Positions 1-8,067 are shown, counted from the stretch's first letter. The stretch is 64,000 nucleotides of DNA from Paenibacillus marchantiae (GCF_028771845.1 NZ_CP118270.1:4526001-4590000), one strand, 5' to 3'. Numbers and translations: made by a program. Notes: generated by a model not told the origin, from the letters alone.

Positions 1-729
1 GAATGTTAACTGCCTTCCAGCCAACAGGCGGAGGATATATAATCTGGTCTCGTCGGACAAAGCTCGCGTTAGACGCAACAACCGATGTTCAGGCCGACCC
101 GTTGCTGGTGGGAGAATATCGGCAGAGTAACTTGTGAAAATCACTTCATCAAAGATGGCTGAGGTGACAAAGGGACGAGCATGATATTGAGGGATTAGAA
201 TCACTTGTTTGAGCAGAGGGGTGGGGTATAGACGCATACCTTCTGTTGCCTCCTCATAGACCTCTAAGTCATTGGTTCCGTTTAAACTGGACTGTCTGGT
301 TTCAGCTTCTAAGGCGAGACCTTCGATAATCGCCGAATCAATTTGGCTGAAATAGTGGGTATCCCATTCACGCAGCGCTTCGGATGTCCGGCTGCGCAGT
401 TCCGGGAGATTGGAGGGAACGGACAACTTCACATTAGCAGCGATGTCATATAGCTGGCCCGTGGTTAGGTCTTCAAGCCAATCCAAAAAACCACTCACTG
501 AGCGTTCACCGGGACAACTCCAAATATAAGGTGCAAGGCTAAAATCATCTACAAGTTTCATCGTCTCCCGCATTTGTTGTAGTTTGGCAGGTGCGAACCG
601 ATCTTGTACTTCTCTGACCCATAGTTTTCCAGCATCCAGAGCATTATGATTCTGTTTACTCATGAAAACCGTCAGGCTGCTTACACATTCATAAATGGGC
701 GCGAAATCAACTTCCACTTTGTAGTTCAT
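1..729 (-). CDS. ArsR-type winged-helix regulator, C-terminus cut by window edge
   Basis: This reading frame runs leftward from an ATG at 729 and leaves the window without a stop, so 243 codons are visible. The first ~190 residues form a ligand- or partner-binding N-terminal region of the type often placed before an ArsR DNA-binding domain (DUF5937-like). The last visible stretch, around RLTRALSDETRLYILRLLAG, is the start of an ArsR winged helix. The ribosome binding site AAGGGGG lies about 11 bases before the ATG. Two 22-bp palindromes and a SigA-type promoter lie just upstream, which suggests autoregulation. The target and ligand are not visible. The family call is firm; the function is only transcriptional regulation. 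Confidence 0.8.
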   Translation of the reverse strand, partial: MNYKVEVDFAPIYECVSSLTVFMSKQNHNALDAGKLWVREVQDRFAPAKLQQMRETMKLVDDFSLAPYIWSCPGERSVSGFLDWLEDLTTGQLYDIAANVKLSVPSNLPELRSRTSEALREWDTHYFSQIDSAIIEGLALEAETRQSSLNGTNDLEVYEEATEGMRLYPTPLLKQVILIPQYHARPFVTSAIFDEVIFTSYSADILPPATGRPEHRLLRLTRALSDETRLYILRLLAGRQLTF

Positions 730-754
730 AGCTCGAATTTCCCCCTTGTCTTTC

Positions 755-776
755 TTGTTCTATATTTATAGAACAA
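755..776. promoter_or_regulatory. Operator 1 of the ArsR-type gene (perfect palindrome)
   Basis: The arms TTGTTCTATA and TATAGAACAA are perfect 10-bp inverted repeats around a TT centre. The site lies 25 bp upstream of the start codon in the leader. It shares its outer bases TTGTT...AACAA with a second 22-bp site 5 bp away. Confidence 0.6.
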
Positions 777-781
777 CTAGT

Positions 782-803
782 TTGTTTTATTGTATACGAA
801 CAA
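782..803. promoter_or_regulatory. Operator 2 of the ArsR-type gene (imperfect palindrome)
   Basis: A 22-bp site with the ends TTGTT and AACAA and an inner GTATAC core is spaced 27 bp centre-to-centre from operator 1. It overlaps the -10 box of the minus-strand promoter. The same length and same end bases as operator 1 indicate two binding sites for one dimeric repressor. Confidence 0.5.
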
Positions 804-817
804 TTATGGGTTTGCAA
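789..817 (-). promoter_or_regulatory. SigA-type promoter of the ArsR-type gene
   Basis: On the minus strand there is a -35 box TTGCAA (817-812), a 17-bp spacer and a -10 box TACAAT (794-789). The downstream palindrome at 782-803 covers the -10 box, so a bound dimer would block polymerase. Confidence 0.6.
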
Positions 818-853
818 CAAAAATGTCCAATGATTTACTTATTCTCTTCAACG

Positions 854-900
854 AAAAAAGACGTTCCCACGGGTGGCGAGCACCTGAAGAAGCGTCTTTA
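854..900 (-). terminator. Rho-independent terminator after the MBL-fold gene
   Basis: Read on the minus strand, an AAAGACG arm pairs with CGTCTTT, with further inner pairing (GGTG/CACC), and ends in a run of T. It lies about 80 bp beyond the stop of the MBL hydrolase. Confidence 0.6.
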
Positions 901-979
901 TGATTTATATTGACAGCAAAATGAGCAGTCTGGTTTTAAAATAACTGAATAATACTTACCGATAGTGTATATTGAAAAT

Positions 980-1642
980 TTAATCTTGGTTGAGTGCTGC
1001 TATCTGATCTTTCACATTTACATTACTTAATCCCCCGTGGTAACAAATGACAGATGTAATATCGAAATCTGCATATTTTCTCAACGAGAGCTTTGCTGCG
1101 TTCATATCCGGTGTAGTCGGGGCGTGAATTCCACCAAGTATACCTTCTACACTGTACATGGAATCCCCGGCAATGAGAGTTTTACTTTCCTTCAAATAAA
1201 GACTGATATGACCGGGTGTGTGTCCAGGCGTGTGAATAACGCGAATCCCACCGCAAAACGGCAGTTCCTGACCATCTATTAAAGTATGGTTTACTGTGCC
1301 CTTTGGCGGATTATCCAGGTGACCATCTTTTATCAGAGGCAGTTCCCCTTGGATGTACGGCTTATCCAATTCGTGTGCATATACATAAACAGCGTTGCCA
1401 CGCGTCTGTAAAATCTCCGGTAGATTCCCTATATGATCGACATCCTGATGGGTCAAAATAACTGCATTTAATTGGTCTATTGAAACGCCAGCCTTCTCCA
1501 TTGCCACACGCAAATCCTTAAATTGACCTGGAAAACCAGTGTCTATTAGAATAGTCATTTCTTGATCCTTTAAAAGAATAGGGTGTATCACATTCCCAGG
1601 ATAGTCCAGATGGAGCATTTCGACTCCCTTTGAAATTTCCAT
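980..1642 (-). CDS. MBL-fold metallo-hydrolase
   Basis: This 220-residue protein has the metallo-beta-lactamase fold. The metal-binding motif THQDVDH places His65, Asp67, Asp69 and His70 in the usual loop, with a second His in HTPGHTPGH near residue 137 and a C-terminal YHGG. The first motif is HxDxDH rather than the commoner HxHxDH; this variant occurs in Bacillus MBL proteins such as the YflN type. The family hydrolyses esters, thioesters or lactones, and the substrate here is unknown. The start at 1642 was chosen because GGAGG lies 10 bases upstream; a longer in-frame start at 1702 has no binding site. The gene is monocistronic, with its own terminator. Confidence 0.85.
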   Translation of the reverse strand: MEISKGVEMLHLDYPGNVIHPILLKDQEMTILIDTGFPGQFKDLRVAMEKAGVSIDQLNAVILTHQDVDHIGNLPEILQTRGNAVYVYAHELDKPYIQGELPLIKDGHLDNPPKGTVNHTLIDGQELPFCGGIRVIHTPGHTPGHISLYLKESKTLIAGDSMYSVEGILGGIHAPTTPDMNAAKLSLRKYADFDITSVICYHGGLSNVNVKDQIAALNQD

Positions 1643-1816
1643 AATATTAATCCTCCGTAGAAAGAAATTTATAAATAAAGTATCTCTTTGTAAACGAATC
1701 AAGTCATTAAAAAGATACGGGATAGAATTGGAAAAAAGATTATTGTTTTCTCGTGAACCAAACCAAGTATAGGATGATCTAATGAATAGAAGGAATGAAG
1801 GGAAGGGGGAGCATTG

Positions 1817-2344
1817 GTGGATTTATCAGAAAAAGCCGAACTTGCAAGGCAAGGAGATAAGGAAGCTTTTGTATTTTTAATACGTGCTGTTCAACAAAGC
1901 CTATTTGTTATAGGAAGATCAATCGTTAAAACGGATGAAGATTGTGCAGATGCGATACAGGAGACCATTGCTAAAGCTTTTTCTAATGTACATACACTGA
2001 AAGAGCCAACTTATTTTAAAACTTGGATCATTCGGATTTTAATCAATGAGTGTAATCGGATTATTAAGAAAAAAAAGCGAGTATCCCTTGTCCCTTATGA
2101 TATGAGAAAGACATCTTATAAGGGGGATTTTGAACAAATTGAGCTGTTTGAGGTAATTGACGAATTGGATGAACAGCTTCAAACCATCGTGACACTTTTT
2201 TATATCGAGGACTTATCGGTCAAGGAAATATCTAGAGTGCTTGAAGTTTCTGAAGGAACAGTAAAGTCAAGGTTATTCAGGGCCAGACGACAATTATCAG
2301 AGCTCGTTCTAGAGGAAGGAGAGGGCAAATATGAATTTTCATGA
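1817..2344 (+). CDS. ECF-type RNA polymerase sigma factor
   Basis: This 175-residue sigma-70 family protein has region 2 in the first ~80 residues (DCADAIQETIAKAF, then YFKTWIIRILINECNRI) and region 4 at the C-terminus (IEDLSVKEISRVLEVSEGTV, with a helix-turn-helix). It has no region 1 or 3, as expected for an extracytoplasmic-function sigma factor. It would direct RNA polymerase to stress promoters. The GTG at 1817 sits 7 bases after GGGGGA; a TTG one codon earlier is also possible. The gene overlaps its anti-sigma partner by 14 bases, which points to translational coupling. A weak ECF-like promoter (TGAACC, then 16 bases, then GATCTA) lies at 1754-1781. Confidence 0.9.
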   Translation: MDLSEKAELARQGDKEAFVFLIRAVQQSLFVIGRSIVKTDEDCADAIQETIAKAFSNVHTLKEPTYFKTWIIRILINECNRIIKKKKRVSLVPYDMRKTSYKGDFEQIELFEVIDELDEQLQTIVTLFYIEDLSVKEISRVLEVSEGTVKSRLFRARRQLSELVLEEGEGKYEFS

Positions 2345-3803
2345 TCCGGTTGACCGTGAGATCAAGCAATTATTAAATGCTAAAAGAAAAGACCTGATCA
2401 TTCCTGATACAGTACAACTTGCTATGGAGAACGCACTTTCCTCCATTTCGGAGCAGAAGGTAAAAAAGAAATATCCCCATAAAAAATGGAGATGGGCAGC
2501 AGCAGCTTTAGCCCTCTTTTTCATCCTAGGAGCGGTTTCGATTTATTCCGTACCAACATTTGGTGAGATGATCCGGTCTTTATTTGCCAAGGATAACCCG
2601 GATATTGGACTTTTGCGGGCACAAGAATTGGGACTAGTGCATAATCCTCACATTAAAGTCAAGGACAAAGGTTATACGCTGGTAATTGATGAAGCAGTTG
2701 CAGACCCTACCCGAGTGACGATGGCTCTTCAACTCTTTGATAAAAAAGGTAAGCACGATCGCTATAAGTTACTCCTTGGAGATCTGAACAACATTACAAT
2801 CAAAGATGCTAACGGTAAAGACTTGGACACCATGTACGATATGGGGTACACAAATGATTTTTATTATATGGTTGCTTTCTTCAATGAGCCATTGGAGACA
2901 GACAAGATTACGATAGAAGGGAATATTGGGACGCTTGGCAACAGAAACGAGCCTTCCATTGAAGGAGAATGGAACTTTAGCTTTGATATAGATATGAGAG
3001 AGGCTAACCAGCAAACGAAGATAGAAGAATTATCAGGTAGCTACACAACGCCACACGGAATGACAGTCACTTTAAAGAGGTTAACGAGAATGGTACAAGG
3101 AGTCCGTTTTGAACTGGAGACTGAACTTAATGATGCTGCAATGGCAAGGTCACCCGGTGATTTATGGGAAAAGCAGATGTTGAGCTTTCACTTTGAAACT
3201 AAAGAGAATGAAGAAATTCATTCGGTAAATTCGAGAAAGAATGGTGACATGGTTAGTCTGATGTCTACTGATTATGCAGTCATTGGAGACGGGAAGATTC
3301 GTTGGAGTTATATTTTCAAGTACTTGCCAGAGCATGAACCATATCGTTTTATTTTGGATGGTTACTCGGTCGCGGAAACAGACGGTAGCAGAATTTCCTT
3401 TAGGCCATCGGAGCTGATAGAACCCAAATCTTTTCAAATATTAACAGACCGCATAGAGTTGGTTGGGACGTCGCTTGAGGACTCACAAAACCCTGATGCC
3501 ACATTTGAAACAGCCGTATCGTTCTACGGGGAAATGGATAACGAAATAAACAATGAAGAATGGAAAGCATACGATTCAGCAGGCAAGCAGTATGACGTTA
3601 GTAAGTGGGGGATTTCAACCTTAAAAAATACGCTTTCTAATAATTGGAGAGAGGGATTTATTAGTATGGGGAATCGCGATACGCAGCAGCCTTATGAATA
3701 TCGGATTATGGGGTTAGACCACATTCCGGAGGAACTTATCCTGGTAAGACGTGTAGTGGATAAAAGGTACAAAGACCCGGACTGGTCCGTAATGCTAAAA
3801 TAA
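2331..3803 (+). CDS. Membrane-bound anti-sigma factor (DUF4179-type)
   Basis: This 490-residue protein has a ~50-residue cytoplasmic N-terminus, one membrane segment near residues 53-71 (AAALALFFILGAVSIY) and a large extracellular part. The region from about residue 90 matches the DUF4179 family found in ECF anti-sigma factors. The cytoplasmic end would hold the sigma factor encoded just upstream, and the outer part would sense an envelope signal. The start codon lies inside the last codons of the sigma gene (14-base overlap). The real signal is not visible in the sequence. The gene ends before a strong terminator at 3856. Confidence 0.85.
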   Translation: MNFHDPVDREIKQLLNAKRKDLIIPDTVQLAMENALSSISEQKVKKKYPHKKWRWAAAALALFFILGAVSIYSVPTFGEMIRSLFAKDNPDIGLLRAQELGLVHNPHIKVKDKGYTLVIDEAVADPTRVTMALQLFDKKGKHDRYKLLLGDLNNITIKDANGKDLDTMYDMGYTNDFYYMVAFFNEPLETDKITIEGNIGTLGNRNEPSIEGEWNFSFDIDMREANQQTKIEELSGSYTTPHGMTVTLKRLTRMVQGVRFELETELNDAAMARSPGDLWEKQMLSFHFETKENEEIHSVNSRKNGDMVSLMSTDYAVIGDGKIRWSYIFKYLPEHEPYRFILDGYSVAETDGSRISFRPSELIEPKSFQILTDRIELVGTSLEDSQNPDATFETAVSFYGEMDNEINNEEWKAYDSAGKQYDVSKWGISTLKNTLSNNWREGFISMGNRDTQQPYEYRIMGLDHIPEELILVRRVVDKRYKDPDWSVMLK

Positions 3804-3855
3804 TTTATTAATGTGTAGTCTATCCAGCACTAATATCCTCAGCATCACTTTCACT

Positions 3856-3878
3856 GCCGCCCTTCTGGGCGGCTTTTT
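3856..3878 (+). terminator. Rho-independent terminator of the sigma/anti-sigma operon
   Basis: A perfect 7-bp stem GCCGCCC/GGGCGGC with a TTCT loop is followed by TTTTT. Confidence 0.9.
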
Positions 3879-3977
3879 GCATATTTGTTTTCCTGTAGGT
3901 AGAAGTCGATTTTTAGAAGGAAAGCAGATATAGATCTAAACATATTAGAGATTAATCTTTAATTTGTCAGGTTTTTA

Positions 3978-3991
3978 TGTAACCGCTATCA
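3978..3991 (+). promoter_or_regulatory. CcpA catabolite-responsive element (cre) of the xylanase gene
   Basis: TGTAACCGCTATCA matches the cre consensus TGWAANCGNTNWCA at every defined position. It ends 3 bp before the -10 box TATAAT, so CcpA bound here would block transcription of the GH11 xylanase when glucose is present. Confidence 0.8.
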
Positions 3992-3994
3992 TTC

Positions 3995-4000
3995 TATAAT
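3995..4000 (+). promoter_or_regulatory. -10 box of the xylanase promoter
   Basis: A consensus TATAAT hexamer. The matching -35 position (3972-3977, TTTTTA) is weak. Transcription would begin near 4007, directly at the GAAAGGAGG element. Confidence 0.5.
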
Positions 4001-4007
4001 TTAGTCA

Positions 4008-4016
4008 GAAAGGAGG
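4008..4016 (+). promoter_or_regulatory. STAB-SD-like element at the 5' end of the xylanase leader
   Basis: GAAAGGAGG is a near-perfect Shine-Dalgarno sequence with no start codon within usable distance. The true start lies 106 bp further on and has its own GGAGG. In Bacillus thuringiensis cry3A the same motif at the mRNA 5' end binds 30S subunits and stabilises the transcript. That role here is inferred. Confidence 0.45.
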
Positions 4017-4121
4017 TAAAAGTAAAAAAAATAATTGCATCAAATGGTAATTGAAAACTTCAACCGAGAATCAGACGAAAGCAGTCGATAGGGCAAATAC
4101 AATCATATTGGGAGGTAGAGT

Positions 4122-4757
4122 ATGTTTAAATTTAGCAAAAAAATGTTGACGGTCATTCTTGCGGCTTCCATGAGTTTTGGCGTGTTTGCAGCAACCTCAA
4201 GTGCAGCGACAGATTATTGGCAGAATTGGACCGATGGCGGCGGTACGGTTAATGCTGTGAATGGGTCGGGCGGAAATTACAGTGTGACATGGCAAAATAC
4301 GGGGAACTTTGTTGTTGGTAAAGGCTGGAATGTTGGATCTCCAAACCGGACAATTAACTATAATGCTGGGGTTTGGTCTCCATCTGGCAATGGCTATTTG
4401 ACACTCTACGGGTGGACAAGAAATGCACTTATTGAATATTACGTTGTAGATAGCTGGGGCACTTACCGACCAACAGGAACGTTTAAAGGTACTGTCACCA
4501 GTGACGGAGGAACCTATGACATCTATACAACGATGCGATATAATGCACCTTCCATTGATGGCACACAAACCTTTGCCCAGTACTGGAGCGTAAGACAGTC
4601 GAAGAGAGCGACCGGGGTTAACTCCGCTATTACGTTCAGCAACCATGTGAACGCATGGGCAAGTAAAGGAATGAATCTGGGTAGCAGTTGGTCATACCAG
4701 GTGTTAGCGACAGAAGGATATCAAAGCAGCGGAAGTTCTAACGTAACGGTGTGGTAA
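4122..4757 (+). CDS. xynA: Secreted GH11 endo-1,4-beta-xylanase
   Basis: This 211-residue protein begins with a signal peptide cleaved near Ala28. The mature domain starts TDYWQNWTDGGG, as in Bacillus XynA. It is a single GH11 jelly-roll domain. The nucleophile is Glu105 in ALIEYYVVDSWG and the acid/base is Glu198 in VLATEGYQSSG. It would cut internal beta-1,4 bonds of xylan outside the cell. The length is close to the 213 residues of B. subtilis XynA, with no added binding module. GGAGG lies 8 bases before the ATG. A perfect cre site over the promoter indicates carbon catabolite repression by CcpA. No xylan importer or xylosidase is next to it. Confidence 0.97.
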   Translation: MFKFSKKMLTVILAASMSFGVFAATSSAATDYWQNWTDGGGTVNAVNGSGGNYSVTWQNTGNFVVGKGWNVGSPNRTINYNAGVWSPSGNGYLTLYGWTRNALIEYYVVDSWGTYRPTGTFKGTVTSDGGTYDIYTTMRYNAPSIDGTQTFAQYWSVRQSKRATGVNSAITFSNHVNAWASKGMNLGSSWSYQVLATEGYQSSGSSNVTVW

Positions 4758-4975
4758 GTAATCCATGGTAAGCAACCCCACGGTGATCCGTTTAATGAAA
4801 GTAAAACAGATTTTTATACATTAGGGACAGGCTCAATGCCTTTTCCTCAGTTCTACCATCAGTCCGGAAATGTTGAAGGCCGTTTCAGTCAGACAAACGG
4901 TCTTCGACGTTGCCGCATACGAATGGCAGGCATCATAGCCAATTATTTTCCCATTAGCTTAAAGGAGATTGTTCA

Positions 4976-5815
4976 ATGAGAAAGCTATTAATGTTCTTTT
5001 TAATAGCAACAATGGTAGTGATGAGTGCTTGTTCGCAGGATAAACCCGAACCGGAGGATAACCTTGTATTCGTGCAAGGTGGAACGTTTAAGAACAACAA
5101 GTCCAATTTTGCTGGAAGAAATGCGACCCTGTCTAACTTTTATATCGGGAAATATGAGGTAACTCAAAAAGAGTGGGAAGATGTCATGGGAAATAACCCC
5201 TCCGGATTCAAAGGAGATCAATTACCGGTAGAAATGGTGAGTTGGTATGATGCGGTAGAGTATTGCAATCAAAGAAGTATACAAGAGGGCTTGAAGCCGC
5301 ATTACAACATCGATAAGGATACCCAAGACCAGAATAATAAGAATGATAACGATAATATAAAATGGACAGTAACGATTAATGAGGGAACTAACGGTTACCG
5401 ACTGCCTACAGAAGCGGAATGGGAATATGCCGCAAGCGGAGGTCAGGAGAGCAAGAATTACACATACAGCGGCAGCAACAACGCCGACAAAGTCGCATGG
5501 TATTGGAAGAACGCCGGGGACAAAATCTTAACTGGAGACTGGAACTGGCCTGCCATAGAGAGCAACAAAACCAAAACCAAATCGATTGGTACCCAACAGC
5601 CCAACGAGCTTGGAATCTACGATATGTCTGGCAATGTAAGAGAATGGTGCTGGGACTGGTACAGCGATGCTGAGAGCCAAATGGCTTCATTTCGGGTAAT
5701 AAAAGGCGGGGGCTGGATCGGTAGTGTCAACAATAACGAGATCGCTTTTCGAGGAAAATTTGATGCAAATGGTTTTGGTCCGGATCAGGGGTTTCGTGTT
5801 GTTCGCGGAGAATAG
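4976..5815 (+). CDS. SUMF1/FGE-fold lipoprotein
   Basis: This 279-residue protein has a lipoprotein signal with Cys19 (MSAC), then one formylglycine-generating-enzyme (SUMF1) domain. The motifs are FVQGGTF, YEVTQKEWEDVMG, PVEMVSWYDAVEYCN, YRLPTEAEWEYAASG, GIYDMSGNVREWCWDW and a closing GFRVVRGE. The cysteine pair used by true formylglycine-generating enzymes near the C-terminus is absent (the segment reads FRGKFDANGFG). It is therefore probably a SUMF-fold protein with another surface role, not a sulfatase activator. No sulfatase gene is nearby. AAAGGAG precedes the ATG. The 218 bp between the xylanase and this gene hold no recognisable element. Confidence 0.85.
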   Translation: MRKLLMFFLIATMVVMSACSQDKPEPEDNLVFVQGGTFKNNKSNFAGRNATLSNFYIGKYEVTQKEWEDVMGNNPSGFKGDQLPVEMVSWYDAVEYCNQRSIQEGLKPHYNIDKDTQDQNNKNDNDNIKWTVTINEGTNGYRLPTEAEWEYAASGGQESKNYTYSGSNNADKVAWYWKNAGDKILTGDWNWPAIESNKTKTKSIGTQQPNELGIYDMSGNVREWCWDWYSDAESQMASFRVIKGGGWIGSVNNNEIAFRGKFDANGFGPDQGFRVVRGE

Positions 5816-5886
5816 TCGAAACGTTGTAAAGTACCCAAATAGTTTAAGACGGCGCTATATGCTGTAAAGTAGGTCGTTGAACTTAA

Positions 5887-5930
5887 AGAGATGCCAAGGC
5901 TATAGCAGATTAGCCGGGGCATCTCTTTTT
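5887..5930 (+). terminator. Rho-independent terminator after the SUMF-fold gene
   Basis: The arms AGAGATGCC and GGCATCTCT, with inner GGCTA/TAGCC pairing, are followed by a T tract. Confidence 0.85.
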
Positions 5931-6161
5931 GAAATGCTTGTATTTCATTCTAATGCACAGGATCGGAAAGGTGATGCATTGTTTGTCGTACAAATCGACC
6001 CTTTATTTTGCAGGATCAAAAAGTATCCTACGACACAGAAATGATCGGATCATACAAAAAAGTGCGTACTATTCAACGATCAGGACACCTGATAATCTAA
6101 CATTCGAAGGGCAAATTGAATTGTCGTTCAATATAAAAATCGTACTGAAGGGGTGGGAAAA
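5931..6161. other. Intergenic stretch before the unrecognised 6162-7604 gene
   Basis: An open frame crosses this stretch (5929-6186) but has no ribosome binding site and no recognisable protein features. The only visible element is a short inverted repeat, ATTGAA/TTCAAT with a 6-bp centre, at 6115-6132, 30 bp before the next start codon; it may be an operator. Confidence 0.3.
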
Positions 6162-7604
6162 ATGCCAGCGTATCAACTTCACTTGAAAGATAAACGGATC
6201 GTATGGGGAAACGCAATAGATGTGGAGTCTCTCATTGGCACATATCCACAGGATTCAATTAGACCAGGAGAGAATGCGGCTTTGGATTGGAAATTGCCTA
6301 ATGGCATATATAGAGCAAAAGAGGTCGTCATAGAGCTGGATAAACTGCTTGAGGCGATACTGGTTCAGCTGGGCGAACCGATAGACGGTAATCCTTCGGT
6401 GTTATTGGACAGCCTTCAGGCCAATTTGGCGATCTCCGGTGATCTTTCATCACTACCGCTTGGACCTTTGGCTTTGAAGGATAAGGCAGGTGTTGAAATT
6501 ACGGCACAGGCGGCACGTATCGGTGAACAATTGGTTCTCTGGGCACGAGAGATTAATTCTGAAAAGAGGGCACTGGCGCAATATGGACCGGAAACCCTAG
6601 GAGAGCTGGAATTTAGAAGTCATTGCTATGGTCATACCCTGATACCGGAAGCTATTGCTCAGGTTTGGGGTCCCGCTGGGGGACCAAGAGTTATGCAGTT
6701 ATATAATGAATACTTGCACCAATTTGTATTGCTGCGGGATGCATTACTTCCCTTTGCCAATTGGGAACAAGTACCGTTTGAAGTCATGGAACACACGCAA
6801 TTCAAAGGATTACGTTTTCTGGAGCCTGCCCGTAAGGTCTTTTTAACTCAATTGCTCGGGAAGGAATTAACTCACAAGGCGATTGTTCAATATGCACAGA
6901 GTGTGCTTAGCTCGAGTTTGACCTCTGCTGGTTACGGCTTTCAATATCCTTTGGGAACTGTGTTGCCCGCTGGCTTGGGAGAGTCGGCTGGTACGGCTGC
7001 ACGTTATCTTCTGAAGTGGCATCCGGTACAAACCATTGAGACTGAAGATACAAAAGATTTAGTTGCCATCTCTTTCGAATATGAATATGACGATTATTAT
7101 GCTGCACCACGCGACGAAGCAGGAACGGGTATACCTGGCAGCAAGGATCACTTTCACATTTCAGAGGATCATAGTGATCTTCCATCCATCGCACGGCTGC
7201 TTCCGAATACAGATTCAGATCGAACGACCTTGCGTTTCAGACTGGAGAGGGAAGGTCATGTATCATCTAGTGTAGAATCTAGTGTGGATCTCGGTCAGCT
7301 CTTCAGGGGACATCGATTTTCATATCGGCCTGAAAAGAACAACCATTCCAAGGATGCTACTGTGAAGCGAACATCGACCAGCATTCATCAGGTAGCAAAC
7401 ATTCTGTCGCATTCCGGATTGGTGACAAATACGGATGATGGAGTCCATTTCATACCAACAGGCGGAAATGAACTTGTACAATGGGCTTTGTTAGGCAAGC
7501 TGTATCCTGAAAATGTGGTGTTATTGGCTAAAGGAGATCAAGAAGAGCTGGAAGCAGCTTTGGTTGCCGGGAAGGGGTATGGAACGCAATTTCTGGTGTT
7601 GTAA
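6162..7604 (+). CDS. Unrecognised protein, 480 residues
   Basis: I do not recognise this protein. It has no signal peptide or membrane segment and is probably cytoplasmic. The N-terminal ~100 residues alternate short strands (YQLHLKDKRIVWGNAI). A helix-rich middle (about 130-270) holds HCYGHTLIPEAIAQVWGP and many aromatic residues. A charged linker follows around 300-400, and the end, QWALLGKLYPENVVLL, is hydrophobic. The start at 6162 follows AAGGGGTGGG; a GTG three codons earlier is possible. The gene stands alone between two terminators, so context gives no clue. Codon use and length look like those of a real gene, not a shadow. Confidence 0.75.
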   Translation: MPAYQLHLKDKRIVWGNAIDVESLIGTYPQDSIRPGENAALDWKLPNGIYRAKEVVIELDKLLEAILVQLGEPIDGNPSVLLDSLQANLAISGDLSSLPLGPLALKDKAGVEITAQAARIGEQLVLWAREINSEKRALAQYGPETLGELEFRSHCYGHTLIPEAIAQVWGPAGGPRVMQLYNEYLHQFVLLRDALLPFANWEQVPFEVMEHTQFKGLRFLEPARKVFLTQLLGKELTHKAIVQYAQSVLSSSLTSAGYGFQYPLGTVLPAGLGESAGTAARYLLKWHPVQTIETEDTKDLVAISFEYEYDDYYAAPRDEAGTGIPGSKDHFHISEDHSDLPSIARLLPNTDSDRTTLRFRLEREGHVSSSVESSVDLGQLFRGHRFSYRPEKNNHSKDATVKRTSTSIHQVANILSHSGLVTNTDDGVHFIPTGGNELVQWALLGKLYPENVVLLAKGDQEELEAALVAGKGYGTQFLVL

Positions 7605-7633
7605 TGCCTTAAACCATCCGTGACAGATGAGAT

Positions 7634-7670
7634 GACGGCGGCAGCGTATTCGTACAGAGCTGCTGCCGTC
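7634..7670. terminator. Convergent hairpin between the 6162 gene and the HxlR genes
   Basis: The arms GACGGCGGCAGC and GCTGCTGCCGTC form a 12-bp stem with one wobble pair and a 13-base loop. It sits between convergent stops, with an A/T-rich tail. Confidence 0.6.
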
Positions 7671-7683
7671 AAATTATACTACT

Positions 7684-8067
7684 TTAATTTACATTAACAA
7701 TGTCGCGGCGAGAGTTATCATTGTCGCAAGATACTTCGTCGGGGAATTTCTCGATATAAGTCGTGCCAAACTTGCACAACATCTGTAGCATGGGGGCCAG
7801 TTCCTCACCCAGATCGGACAAATAATATTCTACTTTTGGTGGTGCAACCGGATAGACTTTGCGAATAATCAGACCGTCGCTTTCAAGCATTCTGAGCTGC
7901 ATTGTAATCATGCGTTGAGTTGCGTCCGGAAGAAGTCGCTGTAACTCATTAAACCGAATGGGACCTTTAGTTAAGTGATTGAGTATAGAAATTTTCCATT
8001 TGCCGCTAAGTAAGCTCATGACAATTTCTGAAGTACAGCGATAGGTTTTATTTCTAAAGTTAATCAT
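7684..8067 (-). CDS. HxlR-family regulator (second of a tandem pair)
   Basis: This 127-residue HxlR-type winged-helix protein shows the family core: LLSGKWKISILNHL, IRFNELQRLLP, the recognition region QRMITMQLRMLESDGLI and the wing PPKVEYYLSDLGEEL. The family often senses electrophiles or redox stress through a Cys near the N-terminus, here Cys in KTYRCTSEIV. The ATG at 8067 overlaps the last codons of the upstream HxlR gene by 8 bases (ATGATTAA). GGAGG lies directly before it, which suits termination-reinitiation. It is similar to its neighbour but clearly diverged, so the pair is an old duplication. Confidence 0.85.
   Translation of the reverse strand: MINFRNKTYRCTSEIVMSLLSGKWKISILNHLTKGPIRFNELQRLLPDATQRMITMQLRMLESDGLIIRKVYPVAPPKVEYYLSDLGEELAPMLQMLCKFGTTYIEKFPDEVSCDNDNSRRDIVNVN

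Noticed and set aside
980..1702. Longer MBL-fold protein starting at 1702
   Set aside because: The upstream ATG lacks a ribosome binding site, and the added 20 residues do not belong to the fold.
4043..4090. 15-codon frame in the xylanase leader after GAAAGGAGG
   Set aside because: The ATG is 26 bases from the Shine-Dalgarno-like element, too far for initiation; a stabiliser role fits the element better.
4976..5815. Active sulfatase-modifying enzyme
   Set aside because: The catalytic cysteine pair is missing and no sulfatase gene lies nearby.
5929..6186. 85-codon open frame after the SUMF-fold terminator
   Set aside because: It starts inside the T tract of a terminator, has no ribosome binding site or domain features and overlaps the start of the 6162 gene.
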